Below, one piece after another: positions 6,971 to 14,549 of a stretch of 15,628 nt of DNA. Source of the DNA: Gammaproteobacteria bacterium. Its GTDB lineage: Bacteria > Pseudomonadota > Gammaproteobacteria > Thiohalorhabdales > Thiohalorhabdaceae. Both the position numbers and the translations under genes were made by a program. Location of the stretch: assembly GCA_018609925.1 (NCBI GenBank), contig JAHEOG010000132.1, positions 1 to 15,628 of the forward strand, in the 5' to 3' direction. The notes below the pieces were generated by a model that was not told the DNA's origin, made no database searches, and saw only the letters and a list, made by a program, of their open reading frames with translations. Positions within the stretch are counted from its first letter, which is position 1, and each line of letters starts with the position of its first letter.

Positions 6971-7810
6971 CTACCCGCTCCCTCCTTCCTCGCCGCCGAG
7001 CCCATCCACGCCGGCGCGTAGCTCGGCCATCTGTCGGCGCAGGGCGCCCTCCAGCCCTTGCCCGGCGTCGGCGCGCTCAGCGTGCTCCGCTATGGTTCGA
7101 ATAAGGGCGCTGCCCACCACCACGGCATCCGCCGAATTCGCCACCGCCGCCGCGGAGCTCGCGTCCCGGACGCCGAAGCCCACGGCTACGGGCAGATCCG
7201 TACGCGCCCGGATGGGGGCCACGTGCTCGGCCACATCCTCGGCGTCCAGCCCGCCGGCCCCGGTAACCCCGGTAATGGAAACGTAGTAGAGGAAGCCCCG
7301 AGTGATCTCCAGGATGGCCTCCAGGCGCTGACCGGAGGTGGTGGGAGCGGCCAGCAGGATGGGGTCGATCCCGGCTTCGGGGAAGGGCCGGGTCCATTCG
7401 CCGGCCTCCTCGGGCGGCATGTCCACCGTCAGCACCCCGTCCACACCCGCCGCGGCGGCGCGCTCGGCGAAGCGGGCGGGGCCCATGCGCTCGATGGGAT
7501 TGGCGTAGCCCATCAGCACCACCGGGGTCCGGTCGTCGTCGGCCCGGAATTCCCGCACCATGGCCAGGACATCGGTGAGAGAAACGCCGTGAACCAGGGC
7601 GCGCTCGGAGGCCCGCTGGATGACCGGACCGTCGGCGAGGGGATCCGAGAAGGGCACCCCCAGCTCCACCGCATCGGCCCCGGAAGACACCAGGGCGTGC
7701 AGCAGGCCCACGGTGGCCCCGGGCTCGGGATCCCCCGCGGTCAAAAAGGGAATGAGCCCCTTGCGCCCCTCTTCGGCCAGCTCCCGGAAGCACCGGTCCA
7801 GGCGGCTCAC
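6971..7810 (-). CDS. trpA: Tryptophan synthase alpha subunit
   Basis: TrpA cleaves indole-3-glycerol phosphate to indole and glyceraldehyde 3-phosphate, and indole is channelled to TrpB in the alpha2-beta2 complex. It is a 279-residue TIM barrel. The two catalytic acids fall at E49 (DAVELGVPFSDP) and D60 (ADGPVIQRA), the same numbers as in Salmonella TrpA. LIPFLTAGDPEPG lies at 19-31. The phosphate-binding glycines are in AVGFGVRD and VVGSALI. It starts with GTG (7808-7810) in a GTGA overlap with the trpB stop, and GGAGG sits 7 nt upstream inside trpB, a classic coupled pair that favours equal amounts of the two subunits. Confidence 0.97.
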   Translation of the reverse strand: MSRLDRCFRELAEEGRKGLIPFLTAGDPEPGATVGLLHALVSSGADAVELGVPFSDPLADGPVIQRASERALVHGVSLTDVLAMVREFRADDDRTPVVLMGYANPIERMGPARFAERAAAAGVDGVLTVDMPPEEAGEWTRPFPEAGIDPILLAAPTTSGQRLEAILEITRGFLYYVSITGVTGAGGLDAEDVAEHVAPIRARTDLPVAVGFGVRDASSAAAVANSADAVVVGSALIRTIAEHAERADAGQGLEGALRRQMAELRAGVDGLGGEEGGSG

Positions 7811-9006
7811 GAGCCTTCCTCCACCTCGGCCACGGTATCGATGTCCTTGTCGCCGCGGCCCGAGAGATTGATCAGCACGGCCTGATCCGGGGAGAGCTCC
7901 CCGGCCAGGCGCATAGCGGCCGGCACGGCGTGGGCCGGCTCCAGGGCCGGCAGGATGCCCTCGGTGGCGGTCAGCTGTCGGAATCCGGCCAGGGCCTCCC
8001 GATCGTCCACGGTCTCGTAGCGGACCCGCCCGAGGTCCTTTAGGTAGCTGTGCTCAGGTCCGACGCCGGGGTAATCCAGCCCGGCGGATAGGGAATGGGT
8101 GCCCAGTATCTGGCCGTTCTCGTCCTGCATCAAATAGCTGCGGGAGCCGTGCAGGATACCCGGAATCCCCGCGGCCAGGGGGGCGGCGTGCTCCCCGCTG
8201 GCGAGGCCGTGACCGGCCGCTTCCACGCCCACCATGGCCACATCCGGATCGTCGAGGAAGGGCCCGAATAGCCCCAGGGCGTTGCTGCCGCCCCCCACGC
8301 AGGCAACCAGGCAATCGGGCAGACGGCCCAGGGCCTCCTGGGCCTGCTCCCGAGCTTCTCGGCCGATCACCGACTGGAAGTCGCGGACTAGCATGGGGTA
8401 GGGATGCGGGCCGGCTACGGAGCCGATGACGTAGAAGGTGTCGGCCACATGGGTCACCCAGTCCCGCATGGCCTCGTTCATGGCGTCCTTGAGGGTGCGG
8501 CTGCCCGATTCCACCGGCACCACCTCGGCCCCCAGCAGGCGCATGCGGTAGACGTTCACCGCTTGGCGACGCATGTCCTCGACGCCCATGTAGATGACGC
8601 AGTCCAGGCCCAGCCGCGCTGCCATGGTGGCGGTGGCCACGCCGTGCTGGCCGGCACCGGTCTCGGCGATGATGCGGCGCTTGCCCATATGCCGGGCAAG
8701 CAGCCCCTGCCCGATGGTGTTGTTGATCTTGTGGGCACCGGTGTGGGTGAGGTCCTCCCGCTTTAGGAAGATGCGGGCGCCCCCGGCCTCGGCGCTGAGC
8801 CGCTTGGCCTCGTACAGGGGCGTGGGCCGGCCCACGTAGGATCGGAGCTCCGCCGCCAGCTCCGCCTGGAAGGCCGGATCATCGCGCAGCTGGTGATACG
8901 CTTCGGTAAGCTCCAGGATGGGAGCCATCAGGGTTTCGGAAACGAAGCGCCCTCCGTACACCCCGTACCGGCCTCGCTCGTTGGGCCGATCAGCCATCAT
9001 CCCCAT
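7807..9006 (-). CDS. trpB: Tryptophan synthase beta subunit
   Basis: TrpB condenses indole with L-serine to tryptophan using PLP. With the start chosen here the protein has 399 residues, the usual length for the TrpB1 class. The PLP lysine is K93 in HTGAHKINNTIGQ, the phosphate cup is GGGSNALG, and GRYGVYGGRFVSETL near the N-terminus is characteristic. The start is ATG at 9004-9006 because a perfect AAGGAG (9013-9018) lies 6 nt ahead. An upstream TTG at 9031-9033 would add nine residues across that site and is rejected. The start overlaps the end of trpF by 17 nt, and the stop overlaps trpA by 4 nt, so trpF-trpB-trpA forms one coupled unit. The earlier-pathway genes trpE, trpG, trpD and trpC are not here. 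Confidence 0.97.
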   Translation of the reverse strand: MGMMADRPNERGRYGVYGGRFVSETLMAPILELTEAYHQLRDDPAFQAELAAELRSYVGRPTPLYEAKRLSAEAGGARIFLKREDLTHTGAHKINNTIGQGLLARHMGKRRIIAETGAGQHGVATATMAARLGLDCVIYMGVEDMRRQAVNVYRMRLLGAEVVPVESGSRTLKDAMNEAMRDWVTHVADTFYVIGSVAGPHPYPMLVRDFQSVIGREAREQAQEALGRLPDCLVACVGGGSNALGLFGPFLDDPDVAMVGVEAAGHGLASGEHAAPLAAGIPGILHGSRSYLMQDENGQILGTHSLSAGLDYPGVGPEHSYLKDLGRVRYETVDDREALAGFRQLTATEGILPALEPAHAVPAAMRLAGELSPDQAVLINLSGRGDKDIDTVAEVEEGS

Positions 9007-9625
9007 CGCGAACTCCTTCCATAAAGGCGGCAATGCGATCGGCCGATTTCTCCCCCGGCCGGTCCTCCACCCCGCTGCTCACGTCAACGGCGAAAGGCCG
9101 AGCGGCCCGCACCGCCTCGGCCACGTTCTGCGGCGTCAGGCCCCCGGCCAAGACGAAGCGGCCCGCCAGCTCCCCGGGGATGGCGCCCCAGGCGAAGGTC
9201 CGACCGGTCCCGCCGGGCTGGCCGGGCACGTGGGCATCGAGGAGCAAACGATGCGGCCCGTGGGCCACCACCAGCGGGGCCAGCTCGGTTTCCGGTCCCA
9301 TGCGAACGGCCCGCAGATAGCGCCGACCGAACCCCGAGCAGAAGGCCGGTGTTTGCGCCCCGTGGAACTGCAGGACATCCAGGGGGCAATGCGCGAGCAC
9401 GTCGGTCACGGCCTCGGCGGACGGATCAACGAAGACCCCCACCGCACTAACCAGGGGAGGCAGCTCCGCGCAGATGGTCGCCGCCTCCTCGGCGGTGAGC
9501 CCGCGCGGACTGTCGGGGTAGAACACCAGTCCGATCGCGTCGGCCCCCGCCGAGACCGCCTTTTCGGCATCCCTCGAGGAGGTAATGCCGCAGACCTTGA
9601 TGCGCGTTCGCTTTGCCCCGTCCAA
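8990..9625 (-). CDS. trpF: Phosphoribosylanthranilate isomerase
   Basis: TrpF performs the Amadori rearrangement of phosphoribosylanthranilate in tryptophan synthesis. This is the monofunctional TIM-barrel form (211 residues), not the TrpC-TrpF fusion of enteric bacteria. The catalytic base is C12 in KVCGIT and the catalytic acid is D130 in LLLDAHVPGQPGGTG. GLVFYPDSPRG (32-42), LDVLQFHG (82-89) and FVLAGGLTPQNV mark other family motifs. The only usable start is TTG (9623-9625): the frame is open upstream for about two dozen codons but contains no ATG or GTG, and none occurs before the catalytic Cys. No strong ribosome binding site is visible, so initiation may be weak. The 69-nt gap to truA holds a hairpin. 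Confidence 0.95.
   Translation of the reverse strand: MDGAKRTRIKVCGITSSRDAEKAVSAGADAIGLVFYPDSPRGLTAEEAATICAELPPLVSAVGVFVDPSAEAVTDVLAHCPLDVLQFHGAQTPAFCSGFGRRYLRAVRMGPETELAPLVVAHGPHRLLLDAHVPGQPGGTGRTFAWGAIPGELAGRFVLAGGLTPQNVAEAVRAARPFAVDVSSGVEDRPGEKSADRIAAFMEGVRDGDDG
9013..9018 (-). promoter_or_regulatory. Ribosome binding site deciding the trpB start
   Basis: Minus-strand AAGGAG lies within the end of trpF, 6 nt before the ATG at 9004-9006. It selects this ATG over the upstream TTG and over two later in-frame ATGs at 8998-9000 and 8995-8997. Confidence 0.8.
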
Positions 9626-9664
9626 TTCCCGAGGGACCGCCGACTGGTTGGCGTTTTCGTGGGC

Positions 9665-9686
9665 CGCTGGGGCCTTTCCCCCAGCG
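9665..9686 (-). other. Strong hairpin between truA and trpF
   Basis: CGCTGGGG (9665-9672) and CCCCAGCG (9679-9686) form a perfect 8-bp, GC-rich stem with a 6-nt loop, just after the truA stop and about 40 nt before the trpF TTG. It is not followed by a T run in the direction of transcription, so it is not a standard intrinsic terminator. It could be an mRNA-processing or stability element, or could modulate trpF translation. Confidence 0.5.
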
Positions 9687-9694
9687 CCAAGGGA

Positions 9695-10495
9695 TCAAAA
9701 GGCCCCCGGATCGAATCCCCCCGGCCCCCAGCATGGGGGCGGCGGGGCCTCCTTCTCCGGAGGATAGTGAACCGCCGCGAAGTAGAGGCCTTCCGGGCGG
9801 GCCGTGGGACCGGCCCGCAGCCGATCGCGCGATTCCAGAAGCGAGGCGATCCACTCGGGATCGCGGCGCCGCAAGCCGACTTCCAACAGGGATCCGACCA
9901 CAATCCGCACCATATTGTACAGGAATGCGGTGGCGCGCATCGCCACCTGGATCTCCTCCCCGCGGCGCCAGACCGCGATTCGCTGGACCGTGCGCACCGC
10001 CGAGGCGGCTTGGCAGCCGCTGGCCCGGAAGGCGGAGAAATCGTGCTCGCCTTCCAGCATGGCTGCCCCTTGGGCCATCGCCTCCGGGTCCAGCGGCTCG
10101 GGGACCCAAGTGACCCGCCCGTATTCGAGCCCGGGTGCGGCGGCCCGTGACAGGATCCGGTAGAGGTAGGTCCGAGCGGTGGCGGAGCGCCGCGCATGGA
10201 ACCCGGCCGCCGCAGGCTGGGCGGCAGTCACCGCCGCGCCTTCCGGAAGGTAGCTGTTGACCCCGCGCAGCCAGGCCCGGGCGGGACGGGCCACCGGCGG
10301 CTCGAAGTGGGCGACCAGTCCCAAAGCGTGCACTCCGGCATCGGTGCGCCCGGCAGCCGTGACGGCAACGGGGGTATCCGCCACCCGGGCCAAGGCATGC
10401 TCCAGGGCTCCCTGGACGGTGGCCGCATTGGCTTGACGCTGCCACCCGTGGAAGCGGGAGCCGTCGAACTCCAACCGCAGGGCCCAGCGACTCAT
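9695..10495 (-). CDS. truA: tRNA pseudouridine(38-40) synthase TruA
   Basis: TruA converts uridines 38-40 in the anticodon stem of many tRNAs to pseudouridine. The chosen ATG (10493-10495) gives 266 residues, normal for the family, starting MSRWALRLEFDGSRFHGWQR. The catalytic aspartate is D52 in AAGRTDAGVHALG. RTYLYRIL, EHDFSAFRASGC and FLYNMVRIVVGSLLEVG match the conserved TruA core. The open frame extends a further 125 codons upstream, but that part overlaps the EcfT-like gene in another frame and is not conserved TruA sequence. The ATG forms an ATGA overlap with the stop of the EcfT-like gene, so the two are coupled. The C-terminus has a short Pro-rich tail (about 250-266) that looks dispensable. 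Confidence 0.96.
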   Translation of the reverse strand: MSRWALRLEFDGSRFHGWQRQANAATVQGALEHALARVADTPVAVTAAGRTDAGVHALGLVAHFEPPVARPARAWLRGVNSYLPEGAAVTAAQPAAAGFHARRSATARTYLYRILSRAAAPGLEYGRVTWVPEPLDPEAMAQGAAMLEGEHDFSAFRASGCQAASAVRTVQRIAVWRRGEEIQVAMRATAFLYNMVRIVVGSLLEVGLRRRDPEWIASLLESRDRLRAGPTARPEGLYFAAVHYPPEKEAPPPPCWGPGGFDPGAF

Positions 10496-11334
10496 CCGGA
10501 CCCGGTCCCTAGGCCCAATTGCCCCGCCAGGGCCATCGCCAGGGCCCAGGAGAAGGCCCCTCCGAGCAAGCCCCAATCCGCCGGGGTCAGCGGTCTCACG
10601 GGGGCACTGACGACCGCTGCCCGCAGGAACAGGGCCTCGGCATTGCGATCCGCCGCCTCCCGAGCCCGGCGAAGGACCAGGCGGGCCGTGCTCGCCTCCC
10701 TTTGCAGACGGGCGACCCAGCGACCCCGGACCGGAAGGCGAACCTTGAGCGCGTCCCGGACTCGGGCCGTCTCCCGGAAGACGGGATCGACCCGGTCGAC
10801 CGTCCAGGCCAGACGGCGCCCGAAGCGCTCCACGGGGACGCCCAGCCCCTTCAGGGGGCGTAGGACCCACACGATCCCGGCGGCCAGGTCCGGGCCGACG
10901 GTCGAGCGCACCAGCACCGCGCCAAGCCCGGCCATGAGCGTGACCACAATCACCAGCTCCAGGGCGTAGCCCAGCCCCGAGAGCGAGGGAGCCCAGGCAC
11001 CAGCCCCCGGGATCAGCGGCCGCCCGGGGGAGAACCAGCCATGGAAAAGGACAATGAACAGGAAGACCCAGCGCAGTCGGCGCAGGAGCTGCAGGAGGTG
11101 GCCGAGGGAGCCGGGAGCCAAGGCCAGAGCGGCCAACACCAACGGGGCATAGGCCGCCAGCCCCAAGGGGCTTGGGGCCCCCATCAGTCCCCCCGCGAGC
11201 AACAGCAGGGCGAGGACCTTGGCCCCAGGATGGCGGGCGGGCAATCCTTTGGGGGGTCCGCGCCCGCCGGACGCGGCCCCACCTCCCTTATCGGCGGCGT
11301 GGGGAGATGTTGGAGGATCCGCCGGGGAGCTCAA
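10492..11334 (-). CDS. CbiQ/EcfT-like transmembrane protein, orphan
   Basis: This 280-residue polytopic membrane protein resembles the T component (EcfT/CbiQ family) of energy-coupling factor transporters. Hydrophobic helices lie at about 39-56, 58-74, 88-104, 120-141 and 252-274. A long amphipathic cytoplasmic stretch at about 158-240 contains VLRPLKGLGVPVERFGRRLA and RETARVRDALKVR, similar in layout to the EcfT coupling helices. The two Arg-Gly sites that contact the ATPases are not canonical (ARVRD and FLRAA). No ATPase or substrate-binding S component is nearby, so substrate and mechanism are unknown. It sits between fimV and truA, where Pseudomonas has no such gene. The start is uncertain: TTG (11332-11334) overlaps the fimV stop as TTGA but has its nearest GGAG about 17 nt away, and an in-frame TTG 30 codons on is an alternative. 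The first 35 residues are low-complexity. Confidence 0.75.
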   Translation of the reverse strand: MSSPADPPTSPHAADKGGGAASGGRGPPKGLPARHPGAKVLALLLLAGGLMGAPSPLGLAAYAPLVLAALALAPGSLGHLLQLLRRLRWVFLFIVLFHGWFSPGRPLIPGAGAWAPSLSGLGYALELVIVVTLMAGLGAVLVRSTVGPDLAAGIVWVLRPLKGLGVPVERFGRRLAWTVDRVDPVFRETARVRDALKVRLPVRGRWVARLQREASTARLVLRRAREAADRNAEALFLRAAVVSAPVRPLTPADWGLLGGAFSWALAMALAGQLGLGTGSG

Positions 11335-14255
11335 CGCAGGGTGGCCAGCAGCTCCTGAGCCCGCCCCTGCTGGTCCCGGCTGCCCTGGGCCTGGACCTCT
11401 TCCAGGAGCCCTCGGGCCGATTCGCGGTCGCCCATATCCATCCAGGCCCGCGCGAGATCCAGCTTGACCTCAAAATCGTCCGATTCGGGCTCCGCCTCTT
11501 GGCTATCCGACGCTCCGGCGCCTTCGCCTTCGGCCGACCGATCCTCCCCGAGCGAAGGCCCTTCCCCAAGGCTCCCACCAAGATCGTAAGGGCCCGCCTC
11601 GCCTTCGCCTTCAACCGGGCCGGGCGCCTCCTCTTCCAGAGAAGGCGCTTCCGGTGTCTGTTCCTCCCCCGAATGGGCTTCCGTACCCTCCCCGGTGGCG
11701 GCCTCGTCCTCCCAGCTCCAGTCCAGGTCTTCCTCCAGGCTAACCGCCGGGGCTTCCTCCTCCGCAGGGGCCTCCCCTTCGGATCCGATTTCGCCCGAAT
11801 CCAGCTCGGGCTCGGATCCCGGCTCTGGGGCCTGCCCTTGCTGTCCGGTTGCCAGGGAGCCCAGATCAAAATCCAGCTCAAGCTCTTCGCCTTCCCCTTC
11901 CGGCGGGGCCTGCGTCGATCCCACCGAGCCCTCCGGGCGATCCTCCCCGGAGGCGGCTTCCTCCTCCTCGGCACCCGAAGACAGGCCCCTCCCGGTAAGA
12001 TCCAATCCTTCGTCTTCGGAGGCCGGACCCTCGGGGCCTTGCGTTTCAGATGGCTCCGGACCGGAGTGAAGGGGATTCTCCGGCTCCGAGCTCCCCAGAT
12101 CGAAATCCAAGGCCGCTTCTTCCTCAGCACCCGGCTCGGTGCCGGAATCGGATTCGGCTTCTTCCGGGGCGGAAACCCCGGATTCCGGGGACAGCTCCTC
12201 CGAGAAGTCCAGGTCGAAATCGACCTCCCCTTCGGAAGACGGCTTGGGCTCCTCGGAGGTCCCTGCCTCGGGAGTGGCCTCGGCCTCCCCGCCGCCTTCC
12301 ATCCCGAGATCAGCGCCCGAGAATGCCAGGGAGCCCTCCCCCGGCTCCGCCGCCCCGGTAGCCCCCGCAAACAGCGGGCTCTCCGGCTTGAGCTGGTGGC
12401 CCCGAGAGCGTACATCGGCCTGCCAATCGGGACGGTCGTCGCCGAGCCGGCCGAACAGCCGACGGGCCACCTCCTCGAACTGGTCCCCGTCATCCTCCCG
12501 CTCGTAGAGATCGAGGAGCCGGTCGTAGGCCTCCCAGTTCTGGGGGTTGGCGGCGATGGCCTCCCAAAGGGTGGAGCGGGCCTGTTTCAACTGCCCGGCC
12601 TCGGCCTGAGCGTAGGCGCGAGCCAACGGATCGGAGGGCTCCTGGGCTCCGCTTTCGGGGCCGGCGCCTACGGCCGGACCGGTGGCAAGAGCGGGGCCTG
12701 GGCCCTCGGTGACCCCCTCGGCGGAAGCGGTCTGCAGGCTACGCAAGCGCAGCCAAAGGGCCAGGATGGCGAGGAGCATCAACAGGTTGATCCCGGCCAG
12801 GAGCCATAGGATGTAGCGCTCCCGACTCGGGACCCCGCCTGCTTCGGAGCCACCCGGCTGGGCCATCTCCTCCAGGGAGGCGCTTTGCTGATTGATGAGG
12901 TTGCGCTGCTCCTGGAGCTGGTCCTGCAGATCGCCGATGCGCTCCTCCAAAGCTTGGGTGCGAGCCTCGGCGTCGCTTCGTTGGCTCTCCAGATTCTGAC
13001 GGAGCTCGCTGACCTGGGTCCGAAGCTCGGCCACCAAAGCACTCGCCTCGGGGCTGCCCTGCTGGGGGCTATCCTGGCCCTCCTTCGCCCCTTCGGCTCC
13101 GGAATCGGCTTCGGAGCCGGGCTTGGCGGTGCTGGCCTCGCCCGATCCGCCCTCCCCTGCCGAGACCTCGCCCTCCAATCGGGTAGGCCCATCGGGAGAC
13201 GCCTGCTCCTCTTGCGCGCCCTGCTGGCCCCCTTCCGGAGTGGAGGCCCCGTCACCGGATTCGGCGTCCTGCAGGGAAACCTGAACCTGGTAGCGTTGAT
13301 GTCCCGGACTGGGCTCGGGCTCCGGCTGGTCCTTATCGGCCTGCCATTGGCGACGCTGCTCCCGGATCACGGACTGGGCTTCCTCGGGGGTAACCCCCCG
13401 GATCCGGGATTCTTCCGGTACATCCAGGACCGCCCCCTGGCGAAGCAGGTTCATGTTGCCGTCGATAAAGGCGTCCTCATTGGCGCGCCAGGTAGCCACA
13501 ACAGCCGATTCCAAGGGAACCGAAGGATCCTGGCGGAGCCGCTCGACGACGGTGGTCAAAGTGTCCCCGGAGCGAACGGGGCCGTATCGGTTCCGCTTGG
13601 CCCACCCTTCGGTCACCTCGACGTCGGGCCGATCCACCGCCGGGCCGGGCTGGACTTCGGGCTCGCCCTCCTCTCCAGCCTCCGGGGGCAGGGGCTGGGA
13701 CCGCGCCCGGGGCTCCCCCTCCTGGGGCGGGCTCGGCTGAGCGGCGTCCCTGCCTTGGCGAGATGCCCCTTCGGTGGCCTCGGTATCCCCCTCGGGGGCG
13801 GCCACACGGGGCGAGTCCAGCATCACCGTGTACATCTTGAGGATCTCATTATCCCCGCTGGCGACCCGGACCATGACTTCGAAGAGGGGATCCCCCAGGG
13901 GGGCCGAGCTAGTTAGCCGGAGCTGAGGCGAATCCCCGTCCCGGAGCTCCACCCGGAGCCGGTCGGCAATGGTGGGAGGCTGGGCCCCGATCAGCTCGTA
14001 GTCGGAACGGGAAGCCAGGGAGACTTCGAGTTCCTCGAAGGACTCCCCGGTGTCCATACGGATGGGAGCAGAAGCCTGAAGGGGGCTGCCGAGGTCCGAT
14101 TCGACCTCCAGAGACCCTAGCCCGAGGGCGGCGGAAGGAGGGGAGACCGCCCAAAGGCCTGCCAAACACCCGGACAAGAGAGCCATCCGGACCGTACGAC
14201 GGGGGTGCGCGCCACGGCCAACGGAAGGCCCCTCTTGAGGGGTGGGAATGGCCAT
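11331..14255 (-). CDS. fimV: FimV-like polar/type IV pilus assembly protein
   Basis: FimV is a peptidoglycan-binding inner-membrane hub protein needed for type IV pilus secretin assembly and polar signalling in Pseudomonas. The 974-residue protein shows, in order: a signal peptide (hydrophobic core about 24-43 after a basic stretch); the FimV N-terminal domain (about 44-150, LGLGSLEVESDLGSPLQASA); a LysM domain (about 222-285, YGPVRSGDTLTTVVERL); a coiled coil (about 403-465); a transmembrane helix (about 481-503); a TPR region (about 542-631); a roughly 290-residue highly acidic segment with repeated FDL modules (VDFDLDFS, LDFDLGSS, LDFDLGSL); and the conserved C-terminal TPR-like domain (about 924-974, VKLDLARAWMDMGD). 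The start at 14253-14255 is set by AAGGAG 6 nt ahead; the upstream ATG at 14280-14282 would place that site inside the gene. The asd-fimV order is as in Pseudomonas. Pili genes are outside the window. Confidence 0.95.
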   Translation of the reverse strand: MAIPTPQEGPSVGRGAHPRRTVRMALLSGCLAGLWAVSPPSAALGLGSLEVESDLGSPLQASAPIRMDTGESFEELEVSLASRSDYELIGAQPPTIADRLRVELRDGDSPQLRLTSSAPLGDPLFEVMVRVASGDNEILKMYTVMLDSPRVAAPEGDTEATEGASRQGRDAAQPSPPQEGEPRARSQPLPPEAGEEGEPEVQPGPAVDRPDVEVTEGWAKRNRYGPVRSGDTLTTVVERLRQDPSVPLESAVVATWRANEDAFIDGNMNLLRQGAVLDVPEESRIRGVTPEEAQSVIREQRRQWQADKDQPEPEPSPGHQRYQVQVSLQDAESGDGASTPEGGQQGAQEEQASPDGPTRLEGEVSAGEGGSGEASTAKPGSEADSGAEGAKEGQDSPQQGSPEASALVAELRTQVSELRQNLESQRSDAEARTQALEERIGDLQDQLQEQRNLINQQSASLEEMAQPGGSEAGGVPSRERYILWLLAGINLLMLLAILALWLRLRSLQTASAEGVTEGPGPALATGPAVGAGPESGAQEPSDPLARAYAQAEAGQLKQARSTLWEAIAANPQNWEAYDRLLDLYEREDDGDQFEEVARRLFGRLGDDRPDWQADVRSRGHQLKPESPLFAGATGAAEPGEGSLAFSGADLGMEGGGEAEATPEAGTSEEPKPSSEGEVDFDLDFSEELSPESGVSAPEEAESDSGTEPGAEEEAALDFDLGSSEPENPLHSGPEPSETQGPEGPASEDEGLDLTGRGLSSGAEEEEAASGEDRPEGSVGSTQAPPEGEGEELELDFDLGSLATGQQGQAPEPGSEPELDSGEIGSEGEAPAEEEAPAVSLEEDLDWSWEDEAATGEGTEAHSGEEQTPEAPSLEEEAPGPVEGEGEAGPYDLGGSLGEGPSLGEDRSAEGEGAGASDSQEAEPESDDFEVKLDLARAWMDMGDRESARGLLEEVQAQGSRDQQGRAQELLATLR

Positions 14256-14261
14256 CGAGCT

Positions 14262-14267
14262 CTCCTT
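14262..14267 (-). promoter_or_regulatory. Ribosome binding site deciding the fimV start
   Basis: Minus-strand AAGGAG lies 6 nt before the ATG at 14253-14255. It chooses this start over the in-frame ATG nine codons upstream. Confidence 0.8.
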
Positions 14268-14356
14268 TCCGGAAAGGGCCATGCCTTTTTACCGCATAGT
14301 GCACGGGATGGGCAAAGACCCGATTGCCAATGCTCCGGACCGTATCCTTATGCCGA

Positions 14357-14385
14357 AAGGTATCCCTCACAAAACCAAGTTTCAA
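14357..14385 (-). promoter_or_regulatory. fimV: Candidate sigma-70 promoter for fimV
   Basis: On the minus strand, TTGAAA (14380-14385, five of six matches to the -35 consensus) is followed after 17 nt by TACCTT (14357-14362), which keeps the TA and final T of a -10 box. It lies in the AT-rich part of the leader, giving a leader of roughly 95 nt. The -10 is poor, so this is a proposal only. Confidence 0.35.
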
Positions 14386-14522
14386 ACGGAAAACGACCCG
14401 AGGGCCGTGCTTTGTTTCACGACAAAACCGCAGAACAATCGCCCGGATGGAGCCTTAGGGGGACCCTGGGGGGCTCACGACCAACAGGGGAAAGGGGTTC
14501 CAATGCGGAAGATCGGGGCATT

Positions 14523-14549
14523 GGCGGGATTCCCGAGACCGCTCCCGCC
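14523..14549 (-). terminator. Hairpin downstream of asd, possible terminator
   Basis: GGCGGGA (14523-14529) and TCCCGCC (14543-14549) pair perfectly over 7 bp with a 13-nt loop, about 40 nt beyond the asd stop. There is no T run after it on the minus strand, so its role as a terminator is uncertain. Confidence 0.25.

Noticed and set aside
9447..10495. Other long minus-strand frames over truA and trpF (up to 332 codons)
   Set aside because: They overlap truA and trpF, which carry intact catalytic motifs in their own frames. The alternative translations are Arg/Pro/Gly-rich shadows.
10496..10870. N-terminal extension of TruA by 125 residues
   Set aside because: The extension lies inside the EcfT-like gene in another frame and has no TruA similarity. 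The ATG at 10493-10495 gives the normal family length.
11172..12809. Long open frame of 545 codons on the plus strand
   Set aside because: It is antisense to the acidic, low-complexity part of fimV, where the GC-rich codon pattern leaves opposite frames open. Its translation is a Leu/Gly/Arg-rich string with no recognisable domain.
14256..14282. Upstream ATG for FimV (nine extra residues)
   Set aside because: It would put the AAGGAG ribosome binding site inside the gene, and the ATG at 14253-14255 is ideally spaced from it.
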